Assembly: GCA_009667805.1 (NCBI GenBank)
Contig: CM019064.1
Location: 110,024,328 to 110,088,327 of the forward strand
Source of the DNA: Leptobrachium leishanense
Lineage: Eukaryota; Chordata; Amphibia; Anura; Megophryidae
DNA length: 64,000 nt
Reading direction: 5' to 3'
Below, piece after piece: positions 32,366-44,017 of the stretch. Positions within the stretch are counted from its first letter, which is position 1. Each line of letters begins with the position of its first letter. The translations under genes and the position numbers were made by a program. The notes beneath the pieces were generated by a model. That model was given only the letters and a program-made list of their open reading frames with translations, did not search any database and had not been told where the DNA came from.

Positions 32366-33210
32366 TCATTAATATATAGAGGAATTGTAACTATTAATTG
32401 GCCTGTTTGGTGATAGATCTGTCTATACTCATTGGATCGAATTGAGAGAACCAAAAAGAAATCTTAAAGGGGCTGCTCTGTCCATTTGTCTAATTGGATA
32501 TATGAATGGAACAGGTGCAAGATGAAAAAAACATTGGCGACCTCCCCTTGGAACCCACGGTCATGCTTTCACTAGGGAACAAGGTCTGGGATCTCCCTCA
32601 TCCTATAACCTCCGATCCAGGACCAGCACCTTACTTGCAATACCACAATACAAAAAGGCAGTGGCTCGGTCCTCATTTTCCTACAGAGCACCACAATTAT
32701 GGAATAACCTCCCATACACCATCAAATCTTCCCCCAGTCTTAAGTCACTCAAGAGCACCTTACTAACATACCTCAATACAGAATGCACCTGTAAACATGT
32801 AACCTAGTGACTATTTCCTACATATTTATTTTCTGTTAATCTGTATATTTGTGTTTTTTTGTTTTTTTAATATCTTGCATTGTATTACTTTGTATTTCTG
32901 TAACTGTAACACTTCAATGTTCTTGAACCCAGGACATACTTGAAAACGAAAATCTCAATGTATCCTTCCTGGTAAAATCCTTTATAAATAAAAAAATAAT
33001 AAATAAATTAATATTGCAGATATCCCTAGAACATCATTAATATAGAAGGCAATAGTGAATCCTAATGAGGCAGTTTTATGATTATTTTATAATCTCTTCA
33101 TCCGTATTTATTGGATCGATCTTACATAGCTAGGAAGAAAGCTCCAAAGGGTAAATTCTGCCACCTGTTTGCCTGGATTCATGAGTGGATCAGGATCTAA
33201 GATGTAAAAA
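32366..33210. repeat. Diverged direct repeats of about 160-180 bp, split by a LINE end
   Basis: 32366-32522 and 33030-33210 share, in order, CATCATTAATATA, ATTGGATCGA, GGATATATGAATGGAACAGG/GGATTCATGAGTGGATCAGG and AAGATG(T)AAAAA. The LINE 3' end at 32522-33005 lies between them. Confidence 0.55.
32522..33005 (+). mobile_element. 5'-truncated LINE 3' end (L2/CR1-like)
   Basis: In one frame (about 32590-32810) it encodes SSFSYRAPQLWNNLPYTIKS and SLKSTLLTYLN, the conserved extreme C-terminus of CR1/L2-group ORF2. The 3' UTR ends CTTGAACCCAGGACATACTT, AATGTATCCTTCCTGG and TTTATAAATAAAAAAATAAT. This tail is shared with the SINE at 54717-54922. Confidence 0.8.
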
Positions 33211-33597
33211 GATTTGCACCAACTTTAGGAACCTATGGGTTTTTGACATTACAGGGTTACTAGGGAACGAGGACCCCTTGATTACAAGTATCAGCCCTGA
33301 TTGGTGTCAGCTGATCACATGGAGCAGGACAATACGAGGCATAACCAGATTGGCTACGTAGGACTATGTGACGCGCTGACACTAAGGAACAGGTGACACG
33401 GAAGTAGCTCCACACAGCGCATGGTCTGACCGACGCGGATTGGTAGCCCAATTATTTGTATGGCAACATAAAAGAGGAAATTAGGTGATAGCCTAATTGA
33501 CGCTCTAGATGAAGCCGTGCACTTAATGGCGAAATGCGTGTCAACGTTTATATGGTGATGGTACTTTGTTGTTTTTAACAGATCACAATATTGGCAA
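33211..33597. other. No gene; contains a hairpin-GAAA motif
   Basis: Around 33509-33540, GATGAAGCC, a loop and GGCGAAATGCG resemble the 3' motif of the Penelope-like element (see findings). Otherwise unrecognised. Confidence 0.4.
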
Positions 33598-34506
33598 TAG
33601 GGATGAGCTGAACGCCCCCGTGTTCGGTCCGACTTCGAACTCGAACAATTTCAAAAGTTCGAGCTCGAACTCGAACACGAACCAAACTCAATGCAAGTCA
33701 ATGGGACTTGAAAGTTCGAATTTTAGAGTGCCCTCCAAGAGAGCATATATGCAAGATATTTGCCATAAAAAGTGTATGGAGGTCCAGGTAGTGCCCTGGG
33801 GGACAGGAAACAAGGACAAAAAGTTTTAAAAAAATGTTTTTAAATGAACAGTGAGTTTTCCATGAAATAAAGGTTAAGAATAAAAACGAAAAATTTCTTA
33901 AAATATCGTGCCTAGGAGGTCCCCATAACCTGCCCGTGAAGTGGCGGATTTGTAGGATGTATAGAAACATTTAAAAACAAAAAAATGACATTTCAAATGA
34001 CGGTAAATGTTTTTCCTTTAATCTATTCATAAACAACTGCTTGGGCGGCAGTCTGTATGAAAAGAGGAGACATTTTAGGACACGCAGAACAAGTTTAGTG
34101 ATTTTTTTGGGCTAAATTATGGTGAAACTTATGAAGGCTTTGGATGAAAGTAACAATAGGTGCTTAAAATTGGGCCTTTAGTGACGGCAACAGTGCCGTC
34201 ACACTGTAACCCCTCTGTGGTATTGTGGAAGAGTGCAGTGGTGGACCCTGCGGTCCAATATTAAAATGATATGAATCTGGTATAGGCGTCAGTGGCAGTG
34301 CACCCAAATATTGTGCCTTTGGTGGCAGCAAGTGCCTTCACACCGTAAGTAACCCCTCTGTGGTATTGTGGAAGAGTGCAGGGTTTGACCCTGCGGTCAA
34401 ATATTAAAATGATATGAATCTGGTATAGGCGTCAGTGGCAGTGCACCCAAATTTTTTACCTTTGGTGGCAGCAAGTGCCTTCACACCGTAACCCCTTTGT
34501 GGTATT

Positions 34507-35053
34507 GTGGAAGAGTGCAGTGGTGGAGGTTTTGGGAATGCAGAAGAGATCCCCGATCTATTCCGTTACATCAGCATCAGGGGATTGATAGCTCCTGATC
34601 CAGGACTGATTCATTCTTATAAATGTCAGCCGGTCTACAGAGTCGGTGGACAGATGCACTCTTTTGTCTGTGACAAAACCTCCAACGGCACTGAATGTCC
34701 TTTCAGAAAGCACGCTGGATGAAGGGCAACCTAGTAGCTGCATAGCATATTGGCTAAGTTCTGGCCAGTGATCCAATCTCAACACCCAGTAAGCCAGTGG
34801 ATCATCTGCTGTTAAAGGTATCCAGGTCTGCCCTTGCCCCTAGGTAGTCCTGCACCATACGGTGAAGACACTGGCAATGGGTGCCTACATTTGACATCCC
34901 TGGGCATTCCGCTGCTCTGCCTCTAGAGCCACATCTATAAGTCCCCGCAGAGTGTGCTCCAGCAGGAACACTAAAGGAATTGTGTCACTGATGCATGCAC
35001 TGTCCCTGCTCACCATCCTCGTTGCCTCCTCAAATGGTGACAGTACAGTGCAT
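34507..35053 (-). pseudogene. hAT transposase, C-terminal part with dimerisation domain
   Basis: On the minus strand, LSPFEEATRMVSRDSACISD and PLVFLLEHTLRGLIDVALEA come first (about 35040-34920). After a stop and a frame change come DDPLAYWVLRLDHWPELSQY and the hAT C-terminal signature LGCPSSSVLSERTFSAVGG (about 34730-34670), ending with VDRLTFIRMNQSWI. This domain mediates dimerisation in hAT transposases of the ZBED type. The upstream catalytic region is absent; the next upstream coding sequence is beyond the nested element at 37898. Confidence 0.88.
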
Positions 35054-35865
35054 TAGGGATGAGCCGAATGCCCCCGTGTTTGGTTCGCATTTGAACTCGA
35101 ACAATTTCAAAAGTTCGAGTTCGAACTCGAACCGAACTCAATGTAAGTCAATGGGACCCGAAAGTTCGATATTTAGAGTGCCCTCCAAGAGGGCATATAT
35201 GCTAGCTATTTGCCATAAAAGGTGTTTGGGGGTCCGGGTAGTGCCCTGGGGGACAGGAAACAAGGACAAAAAGTTTTAAAAAAAAACTTTTTAAACGAAC
35301 CGTGAGTTTTCCATGAAATAAAGGTTAAGAATAAAAACCAAAAATTCCTTCAAATACCGTTCCTAGGAGGTCCCCATAACCTGCCCGTGAAGTGGCATAT
35401 TTGTAGGATGTATAGAAACATTTAAAAATAAAAAAATGACATTTTAAATTACGGTAAATGTTTTGTCTTTAATCTATTCATAAACAACTGCTTGGGGCGG
35501 CAACCTGTATGAAAAGAGGAGACGGTTTAGCACACGCACAATAAGTTTAGTGATTTTTTGGGCTAAATTATGGTGAAACTTATGCAGGCTTTGGACGAAA
35601 GTAACAATAGGTGCTTTAAAATTGGGCCTTTAGTGTCAGCAACAGTGCCGTCACACCGTAACCCCTCTGTGGTATTGTGGAAGAATGCAGGGTTGGACCC
35701 TGCGGTCAAATATTAAAATGATATAAATCTGGTACAGGCGTCAGTGCACCCAAATATTTTGCCTTTGGTGGCAGCAAGTGCCTTCACACCGTAACCCCTC
35801 TGTGGTATTGTGGAAGACACCTACGCACATGGGGGGGTGGCATGTGGACAATCTTAACTAAATGC

Positions 35866-35985
35866 GCCCCCCCATTTGGCTGATCCCTCCAGAAGAAATG
35901 TTGAACCCAACAGAGCAGAGAATATATATATTATTCTCTGCTCTATCGGGTTCAACATTTCTTCTGGAGGGATCAGCCAAATGGA
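35866..35985. repeat. Foldback MITE, arms of about 55 bp
   Basis: CATTTGGCTGATCCCTCCAG, AAGAAATGTTGAACCC and AGAGCAGAGAA are followed by a short AT loop, then the inverse arm with two mismatched sites. Outer C-run and G-run continue the pairing. TIR-element identity unknown. Confidence 0.85.
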
Positions 35986-36489
35986 TGGGGGGAATTAGTG
36001 GCCATAATGTGTGTATAATACAAGTCTGGATATATATATTTATAAAGAAAGAGAAGAGTCGGTGTTCGGCGTGTCCGCGTACGCGGTAGGGGGAAATATC
36101 TAATACTAAAACGAAATGAACATACAATAATTGTAAGAGAAGATAACATACAATATAGATAGCTGGGTTAGATGACTCGAAGTTCGTCAAAATATTCCTA
36201 AAAAGGAAAAAAGAGTATAATAGTGAAGTCCAGTCATTAAAAAATGAGAAAATGAAGGGGGGAGATGGATCCACTCACACTTTCCAGAGCCTCGTTAGGC
36301 TCGATCACCTCGCCTGTGGGTGTTTATGTGGCTCACCCAGTAGCTCTCAGAGGTAGACCCGTCTCACAGCCTTGATGTCCTTTCAGGATCCTGGGTCATC
36401 CACAGGTTCTCCAATATTTAGGTGCCAATGGTTCTCAACAACTCACTTATCTCAGGCTTTGGCATTCCTTTGGGGTCCTGGGTGTTCAC

Positions 36490-36700
36490 AGGTCGTAACC
36501 TGTCGTAACTTGTAGAAATCTACAAAACTCAATGAGTTAAAGCAGAGTTCTGTCCTATTATTTAAACGTTTATTGGAACATAAAATAAAGGACAGAAACA
36601 GTAAAATAACAGGTAACAAAATGCGTTTCACCCTTTAGGGCTTCATCAGTTGTTTAAAAAAATAAAAATAAAGTAAATAACACAATAAAAGGAAAGTACA
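36490..36700 (-). repeat. Penelope-like 3'-end motif and tail
   Basis: On the minus strand: AACTGATGAAGCCCTAAAGG, GTGAAACGCATTTTG and, 50-60 bp on, CAATAAACG. The layout (hairpin, GAAACG, AATAAA) is that of the Penelope-like element's 3' end at 26962/28405-28435. No coding sequence adjoins. Confidence 0.5.
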
Positions 36701-37377
36701 ATAATATAGGTGCGCTCCCCCTATTAGGGTTAGTATTTATAGCCCAGTGTAGAAGGCATCTGGTCTTTTTCAGATTCCACTGCCTGAGACCCCGCGAAGC
36801 CCACATGCCACCCCCTCTACCTGGCTGAATGTATCTAATATATCTAATTAAATACATTCAGCCAAGTAGAGAAAGAAAAAAAAGGTTTTATTTTATGTTC
36901 CCGGGGATATTTAAAAATGTCCTCGGATTTTTTTTTTTAGAAATGTGTCATCTGACCTTAGCCTAATGGTCAGTGGGAGCTCCCTGGATCCTGGTTGTGG
37001 GGGGGTCTGCCGTGGCAGCAGGTGCAGTGGCTCTCTCCCTGCACCACCTGTCTCTGCCACATGCACCCGGACGGCTAGCCCGCACAGTCGCAGTGCTGTC
37101 ATCCGGCGGCCGCATGCTCCTCAAAGGGATCCTTGGGAGGCCCCGGCAGGCTGCCCTCTACAGTGCCTGATTAGAGGGCCTCGTCTGCCTGATGTTTTAG
37201 CAACAAGAATGTTTTATCCCATAGGCTTCAATGTTAAAAATATTCCTGTTTTAATACAATATCTAATAAACCGTTGCTTATGATATTCTGCAGTAAAGAG
37301 TCTCTTTATTTTTAGATTTTTTAAGCATTTTTTTTATTTAAAAAAATAAAAATACATTTTTTCGAACTTTTTTATTA

Positions 37378-37830
37378 TTATTATTATTTTTTATTTATAG
37401 AGCGCCAGCATATTCTAGACAGGGTTACAATACATTGAACAACATTTGACAAACAGTACAGGAGGAGATGAGGGCCCTATTCCCGTAGGAACTCACAATC
37501 TAGGAGGGTTGGGGTTGGAAACAGGAGGAGAGGACTGTAAGGTGAGCGTGATTGATGGTTGCATCAGTGAGTTGGGTGGTAGGCTTCCTTAAATAGGAAC
37601 GTTTTAAGGGAGCGTTTGAAGGAAGAGAAGTTAGGGGAAAGTCTGGCAGTATGAGGGAGAGCGTTCCAGAGAGTGGGGGCTGCGTGTGAGAAATCCTGCA
37701 GTCTATCATGGGAAGAGGTGATGCGGGGAGAAGCTAGGCTCAGGTCACTGTTTGACCTTAGGGATCGGGCTGGGGTGTATTTGGTGATTAGTGAGGACAG
37801 GTAGTGGGGAGCTGAGTTAGTTCGAAGTTC
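37378..37830 (-). mobile_element. L2 3' fragment inside the nested hAT
   Basis: On the minus strand it codes KYTPARSLRSNSDLSLASPR, LQDFSHAAPTLWNALPHTA and FKRSLKTFLFKEAY (37564-37800), matching the C-terminus of the L2 at 56433. The tail continues with GCGCTCTATAAATAAAAAAT and an AATAATAATAA run ending at about 37378, the usual L2 3' end. Confidence 0.85.
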
Positions 37831-37897
37831 GCGAACCTTCGAACGGTCAATGTTCGAATCAAACTCCGAACCGATCGAACCAAACAGCTCATCCCTA

Positions 37898-39239
37898 CTG
37901 CTGACTGCCTTTCCCAATGACTCGATAACATTGTTTTCCACGTGCTGGTATAGTGCTGGAATGGCCTTCCACGAAAATAAATGGAGTTTTGGAACCTGCC
38001 ACTGTGGTACAGCACATTCTGCAAATTCACGGAAGGAAGCAGAGTCCACAAGCTGGAAAGGCAGTAGCTGTAATGCAAGTAATTTTGCTAAGCTGGCATT
38101 TAGACGCTGTGCTTGGGGATGGTTGGGACTATATTTTTTCTTACGCTGCAGCAGCTGGGGCAACGTAATCTGACTGCGTAAATCTTCAGCTGATGGGATG
38201 CTGTCACATTGTGAGGAAGGACCTGGAACACCCATTACTGTAGCATCATCCCTGTCAGTGGATGTTTTAGGCAATGACATGGCAGGACATATAGTGGGGG
38301 TAGAGACAGATGAGGATGAGGACCTATGCAAAGTGTTGTGCCAACGGGATGCGTGGCAGGTGGTCATATGTCTTATCAAGCACGTGGTACCCAAGTGTAT
38401 GATGTTTTTCCCACGCATGATTCTCTTCAGACATAGCTTACAAATAGCAACTCTGGAGTCTGCTGCACATTTTGTGGAGAAGTCCCAGACAGCAGAGTTC
38501 CTGCAAATGTGCTTTGAGACAACAGTGCTCTGCACCTGAGCAGCTCTGACTTCTGATGCCTTGGACTGGCTACGGTTGGTCATAGAGGACGTTGTGCCTC
38601 TTTTTTTGCGCCTACTCCTCCTCTTCCTCACTTGACTCCTCTGATCGATCAGGCACCCAGGTGGAGTCAGTGACCTCATCATCATTGTCATTAACCCCTA
38701 TCTCTTCATCACTGGGGCCAACCTGACAATATGCTGCAGCTGCTGGGGGAACATGAGTGCCAGTTCTTTGTGTGTCACTGGCACCCCTCCCTCTAGGCTG
38801 ATTTTACTCCCTTCCTCAACCTCAGAGTTTGAATCAGAGCACTGGAGTTGCTGCGTATCCTCAAGCAGCATGTCACTGTCATTGTAGTCAAGCAATTCAG
38901 CTGACTCCTCCGTGTATGTTGGTGAGGCTACGGCAGGAGTAGCTGTGGACATGGGGCTGCATTAGATGCTTTGGCAGCTGAGGTGGACTGTAAACCACTA
39001 CAAGCCTGGCTGGCAGAGGACTCGGAAGATGAGAATGGCCTGGTTAGCCAATCCTGCAAATCCTCTGTATTTTGCTGCAGCATAAGACGGCCAACACCAG
39101 TTAGAAAGGACAAGCAAGCCCCTGCAGAGGATGTACCATGTCCACTACGACCAGAGGCACTGCCTTCCGACGCAGAGGCTGCTTGCCCTCTTATCTGTGT
39201 CTGGGAGCGTCTGCCTGTCCATTTTGGTCTTTCTGACAT
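37898..39239 (-). pseudogene. hAT transposase, N-terminal part with BED zinc finger
   Basis: The minus-strand reading starts at an ATG at 39239 (MSERPKWTGRRSQTQIRGQA, serine-rich), changes frame near 38930-38950, has a stop near 38698, and continues in the 37564-38691 open frame. The BED finger is at about 38545-38370: SAVWDFSTKC, AICKLCLKRI and TTCLIRHMTTCH give the C-x2-C and H-x4-H ligands. Then come SSAE-rich linker and LFSWKAIPALYQHVENNVIE, where the sequence meets the nested element at 37897. The RNase-H-like catalytic domain is lost. The open frame runs on without a stop through the hAT end into L2 sequence, making a 375-codon chimera that is an accident of insertion. Confidence 0.85.
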
Positions 39240-39445
39240 GTTGAGTTATATATAGATTAAAGATATACAGAACTCTGATTAAACTCTGGTATAAAGATTG
39301 GAGATATACAGAACTCTGATTCAACTCCGGTATAAAGATTGAAGATATACAGAAGTCAGATTCAACTCTGGTATAAAGATTGGAGATATGCAGAACTCAG
39401 ATTCAACTCTGGTATATAGATTAAAGATATTCAGAACTCTGATAT
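39240..39445. repeat. Tandem repeat, about 41-bp unit x 5, in hAT 5' region
   Basis: Units of AGATTGGAGATATACAGAAC then TCTGATTCAACTCTGGTATAA with small changes lie immediately upstream of the transposase start, so within the hAT 5' leader. Confidence 0.88.
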
Positions 39446-39662
39446 AAGTCAGCGATTTTACTGATATTTTCCCTGCAAGGCTGTCAATGTCCTCTACTCT
39501 CTCTCATTCACTTCCTCTCCTGCAGGCTGCAACACCCTGATAGCTGGCAACAGCCAGATTCAAATCTCAATAGATAAACAGATGAACTCTGATTAAACTG
39601 TGTTATTGTATGGTATCTAGAATTAGATCAAAGATATACAGATTTTCCAGAACAGTGCTATA

Positions 39663-40365
39663 AGTCAGTGATACACACTGTCCCTGATAGCCTGGCTGTG
39701 CCAAGACAGATTCAGATTTGCTGAACTGTGGTATAACTCTCTGATACACACTGATAACAGGCTGTGCCAAGACAGATTCTAATTTGCTGAACTGTGGTAT
39801 AACTCACTGATACACACTGATAACAGGCTGTGCCAAGACAGATTCTAATTTGCTGAACTGTGGTATAACTCACTGATACACACTGATAGCCTGGCTGTGC
39901 CAAGACAGATTCAAATTTGCTGAACTGTGGTATAACTCTCTGATACACACTGATAACAGGCTGTGCCAAGACAGATTCTAATTTTCTGAACTGTGGTATA
40001 ACTCACTGATACACACTGATAACAGGCTGTGCCAAGACAGATTCAAATTTGCTGATCTGTCGTATAACTCACTGATACACACTGTCTCTGATAGCCTGGC
40101 TATACCAAGACAGATTCAAATTTGCTGAACTGTGGTATTACTCACTGATACACACTGAATTACAATTCACAATACAATTCAAATACAAATACAATTCACT
40201 GAAACACACTGTCCCTGATAGCCTGGCAGTGCCAACACAGATTCTAATTCCCAGAAATCTCCTACAACTCACTGAAACACATTGTCCCTGATAGCCTGGC
40301 AGTGCCAACACAGATTCTAATTCCCAGAAATCTCCTACAACATCACTGATACACCCTGACAGAAC
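39663..40365. repeat. Tandem repeat, about 67-bp unit x 9-10, in hAT 5' region
   Basis: Units of GGCTGTGCCAAGACAGATTC, AAATTTGCTGAACTGTGGTA and TAACTCACTGATACACACTG repeat with varying linkers (ATAACAG or ATAGCCT). Confidence 0.9.
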
Positions 40366-40678
40366 AATCTCCTCTCCTCTCTGATTCACTCCTGCAAATA
40401 CACACGCTGGGGCTCCAGGCAGGGAAGAAGCCTTATATAGTGTGCTGCGGGACTTAGCTCTGTGAGCCCATGATTGGGCAAAATTTGCCCAATCAGGACT
40501 CTGAGCCATGATTGGCATAGTCTTGCACTCAGGCCAGTGGAAAAGTGCATTGTGGTCCATTGCGGTCCATTGTGGGCGATCACGTGGAAATGTTCGGCGT
40601 TCGACGAACAGCCGAATGGGAGATATTCGAATCGAATTCCGAACTGATCTGAACCGAACGCTCATTCCTAATTGGAAA

Positions 40679-41172
40679 CCAATGACTTTTGGTATTTAAC
40701 CATTATCCAATTATGACTAACCTCTTTTTCCTTCATAATCTATGTTTGTACTTTGGGTACTTGTTTGTCTGCAGATGAAGGTTTCTTGTATATTCATACA
40801 ATTCAGGGACAGCATAAAAATCTAACACATACTAGAGGCAAGTAATTATCTTTTTTATGTCTTCTGTGGTTGTTGGCTTAATCATCATTTGAAAAGTATT
40901 GACGGACCACAAACCATTGTGGTAATATTGTAAGATGGTTTACGCATTGATTCAATTTTGCAAATCAAATGATTGTACTACACAGTCTGCATAGCCCGGC
41001 CTGCTTATGCTTATGCTTGATTATTATTTGGTTTACATCAGACACAAGCCAATTTGATCAGCTCAAGCTAGAGTTAGCCCAGTGATCATACAAGCATTAG
41101 GGGTATTATACTGAATCATTGAGAGCAGTGACTTTAATTTATGCTCCATATTGCTTGCTGATGGCAACCCTA
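40679..41172. other. Spacer, no gene seen
   Basis: AT-rich with nothing recognised. Confidence 0.45.
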
Positions 41173-41360
41173 TCAGGGCTATTCAGAGAGAGGTGAAAAC
41201 TTTGAGAATGACTGGATAATTGATAATTTTAGGTCAAAATAGTCAAACCAGAAAAATTCTCCCATTTATTTCACTTTCCAAATTGGCTATTTGGTCTAGA
41301 TTGTTCATTCTCCTGCCAATTCTCAAGGTTTTCTCCTCTCTCTCTCTCTGAACAGCCCTG
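41173..41360. mobile_element. TA-target foldback MITE, diverged copy
   Basis: TCAGGGCTATTCAGAGAGAG faces its inverse ending TCTGAACAGCCCTG, with TA on both sides (41171-41172, 41361-41362). Inside: TTTTAGGTCAAAATAGTCAA and CACTTTCCAAATTGGCTAT. Same family as 18140-18343 but older. Confidence 0.82.
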
Positions 41361-41862
41361 TATGTATGTAATTTATGCACAAGGTGCTGGTTTAAACTGA
41401 CCCAACCCTTCAAACTGCATGACTAATTGCTGAATGGGATTATTGCCAGTCTGGTATGCCTATCTATCAACACACCGATCGATTATTTATGTCCTTTTAT
41501 ATGTGTGTGTGATGTTCATGCATTATCAATAAAGTATTGTATTTTATATGCATGCAATTCTTTACTAGCACTAGTGGTACAGGCATCCCAACAGGCTGCA
41601 AAGAACTTTGCCACCTTCTTCTCTTTTTTCTATGTATGAAGGGTATATATATTTTTCACTGTCAGCAAAGGACAGTGGTTTTCCATAAATCCAACGGGTC
41701 CTATCAGTGACCCACCAGGTTCTACAGCCTGCTTGATCTTAAAATAGTCATAAACCAGAGATTTTACCTGTTGCCACATAACAAACATCTGAGATGACAC
41801 AAAACACTAAAAAGTCTTCTCCAACATTTATCTGCTCTTGACTCTGAATATCCCCCTTTTAA

Positions 41863-42270
41863 CTACCTTCACTACCAAGATTGAGTATAATCCATTTTGA
41901 AAGCACCTTCTGATGTCCTGAAAGCACATATACCAGTACTTGATTTGGTGTAATTGTGGAGCAATGCAAATGAATTTCACTGATTGCAAACAAAATTCTT
42001 TGCAGTTGGGCTCCAGAATGTGCCCCAAAATGTTCAGCACCTTGTGATGAATGACACCTGAGGTATTAAACAGCTGGGACTCTGTATCTAAAACACAGAT
42101 CCTCAGCTGATTAAGCATGAAGCCTCAGCGCAATAGCTCTATTTGGCCAGCAGATGGCTGTCTGTCAAAGAGGGTTTACTGACAGCAAGACACACAATGG
42201 GAAAATTCCCAAATATTTATTACTATACAATTAATGTAAACAAACTTTCCAAAAATGCACTGGTTGTTGA
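41863..42270 (+). mobile_element. TTAA-target MITE family member, right end uncertain
   Basis: After TTAA (41859-41862) it reads CTACCTTCACTACCAAGATT then GAGTATA. Its body (TTGGTGTAATTGTGGAGCAA, GCTGGGACTCTGTATCTAA, AGCATGAAGCC, TTTGGCCAGCAGATGGC, ACTATACAATTAATG) aligns in order with 44484-44860. Confidence 0.65.
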
Positions 42271-43212
42271 TTTCCATCAATCTTTCTTTAATATCATCCC
42301 CATTCTACTCCTCCCACAAAGACATTTACCACATGCAATACACTTTTTACTATGCAAAATATTTTGTTTTCAAAAACTCCTCGTTTCAAACCCTAAATGC
42401 TGCTCTCTTATCTCTTACATTGTTCTAGCTCACGTAAGCAAGTACTATTTTCATAGCAATGAGTTTTAAAAGCTTTTAATTAAGTGTTTAAATTTCTACG
42501 TAGCTTGTTACATTGCATAATTTTATGCACTATATTATCTCTACTCTCTATAGCCCTATTAGCTGCTATAGAGCATTTAAACAATACAATTAAAATAACC
42601 TTAACAAGATTGTTTTGAAAATAATAAACCTGAAGAAACCGTTGTCCATAACAAAGTTTCAGTGACATTCAAAAGAGTTTGCATACAGCCAGGTCTGGGT
42701 TCATGTTTGAAAATATAAATATATTACAGCTTTTTTCAACCTCTGTATACATATTTATTTTATTTTTCTCTAGTATCGCAAAAACCCAAGCTACTACTGC
42801 CTTTTTTTACTCATATAAAATAAGAAAAATAGAAAAAAGTCATTAGATGCTATGTCCTTATTTAAAAAGAGAGAACAAACTATTTTGTTCTTATCCTTTG
42901 CACTGTTTCTAAAAGCTGCTTATGATGACTTTAGTTCTCACAAAAATAACATAATTATTGATCATTTTCAAAGTCTTTTTTAAGGACAACATTGAAACTT
43001 TTCCACTTTAGCTGCCAGTATTATTTATCTCAACCTTCAGAAAATGAGAGCTTTGGAACAAAGGTTAACAGCGTAAGGATAAAGATTTCAAAGTAGCATA
43101 TTTTACAGAGTTCATAACGAATATGATATTCAGCCCAGTGATACATTTGGTAACGCTATGAATATAAATTGCACTTGTTGTTTTTAACATGGTTTTAATG
43201 GCCAAATTGGTA
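42271..43212. other. AT-rich spacer, no gene seen
   Basis: No protein, RNA or repeat structure recognised. Confidence 0.45.
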
Positions 43213-43216
43213 TTAA

Positions 43217-44017
43217 CTCCTTCACTCCCAAAATCGATCATTAGCATATCAAAAGACAATTTTCACACATTTCACACAGGATTAGTATTCTCTCCTGTGG
43301 AGAAACAAAATCTTTTGTTTTATGTCTCTCCAAGCACCCTGGAGAGACATAAAACCAGCTGTAAATAGCAGCCCTAAACCTCACTGTAACAAAATATTCA
43401 AATAGTATTACTGCTGCATTACAGCAGCCAGGGAGAAGGCAGAATAAAGTGAGAGCTCTAGGGTCATTCACTGCTGTACGGGGATAAGATTCAGGGGGTT
43501 ATCCTGACTGCAAATCCCTGTACAGTATTGTAAGGTGTTATTGTAATTTCTATTCACAGGCATTTTGCCACATACAGATATTATTTTTAGATTATTTTGG
43601 TATTTTTTGGAAGCTGCATTGCTAATAATCTCTTTATGATCACCACAAATCCCCATAAGCAGGAGATCTGAACATCATTATTATTTATGTTTTTCACAGT
43701 TACTGGATCTAACAAAAAGGTATTTTCTGCCAGTATGATAATAATGCAGACCCCATGTGAAATTGTGCAAAATATAGGACACTATGTAGAGCTCAGAATA
43801 TTACATTTCAACAATATTTCTGTAAAGGATAACAAGTACATGAAAAATTAAAAATGTGCAAATTAGCATTATTTAATTTTTTTAACTACCTCAGAATAAC
43901 AGTTTCTGTACAAAACCTCTATTTTACCCTATATTTAGTTGTTCACTTCACATTCCATGTTTCAAATAAATGTTATGAGAACATTTTTTCAACAAAAAAC
44001 ACTTGGTAGCTTAGAGG
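43217..44017. mobile_element. Probable TTAA-target element (801 bp)
   Basis: TTAA at 43213-43216 and 44018-44021; ends CTCCTTCACTCCCAAAATCG and, inverted, CCTCTAAGCTACCAAGTG, a decayed version of the CCCCTTCACTGCCAAG terminus. An internal foldback (TATGTCTCTCCA against TGGAGAGACATA, 43320-43355) is present. The ends are less similar than in the other copies. Confidence 0.5.

Larger units (their letters stand above)
35054..37897. mobile_element. Nested element of the same hAT family
   Basis: It starts TAGGGATGAGCCGAATGCCC like 33598 and ends ACCAAACAGCTCATCCCTA. 35054-35830 aligns with 33598-34500 throughout, including the satellite unit. Its flanks (CAGTGCAT and CTGCTGAC) do not form a TSD, and transposase residues are missing between them, so the arrangement probably arose with a deletion or recombination between related elements. 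It carries a foldback (35866-35985), a Penelope-like fragment and an L2 3' fragment. Confidence 0.75.
33598..40670 (-). mobile_element. Large hAT transposon with BED-finger transposase, hosting a nested relative
   Basis: TIRs TAGGGATGAGC (33598) and GCTCATTCCTA (ends 40670) are flanked by an imperfect 8-bp TSD, ATTGGCAA (33590-33597) and ATTGGAAA (40671-40678). The subterminal zones are packed with TTCGAACTCGAAC-like palindromes. Inward from the left end lie copies of the 150-bp satellite unit (34200-34520), then the end of the transposase gene (34507-35053, minus strand). A second element of the same family follows (35054-37897), then the start of the gene (37898-39239) and two tandem arrays (39240-40365). 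The middle of the transposase is missing. Confidence 0.9.

Noticed and set aside
35054..37897. Simple nested insertion of one hAT into another
   Set aside because: The flanks do not form an 8-bp duplication and the transposase middle is missing, so a plain insertion does not account for the structure.
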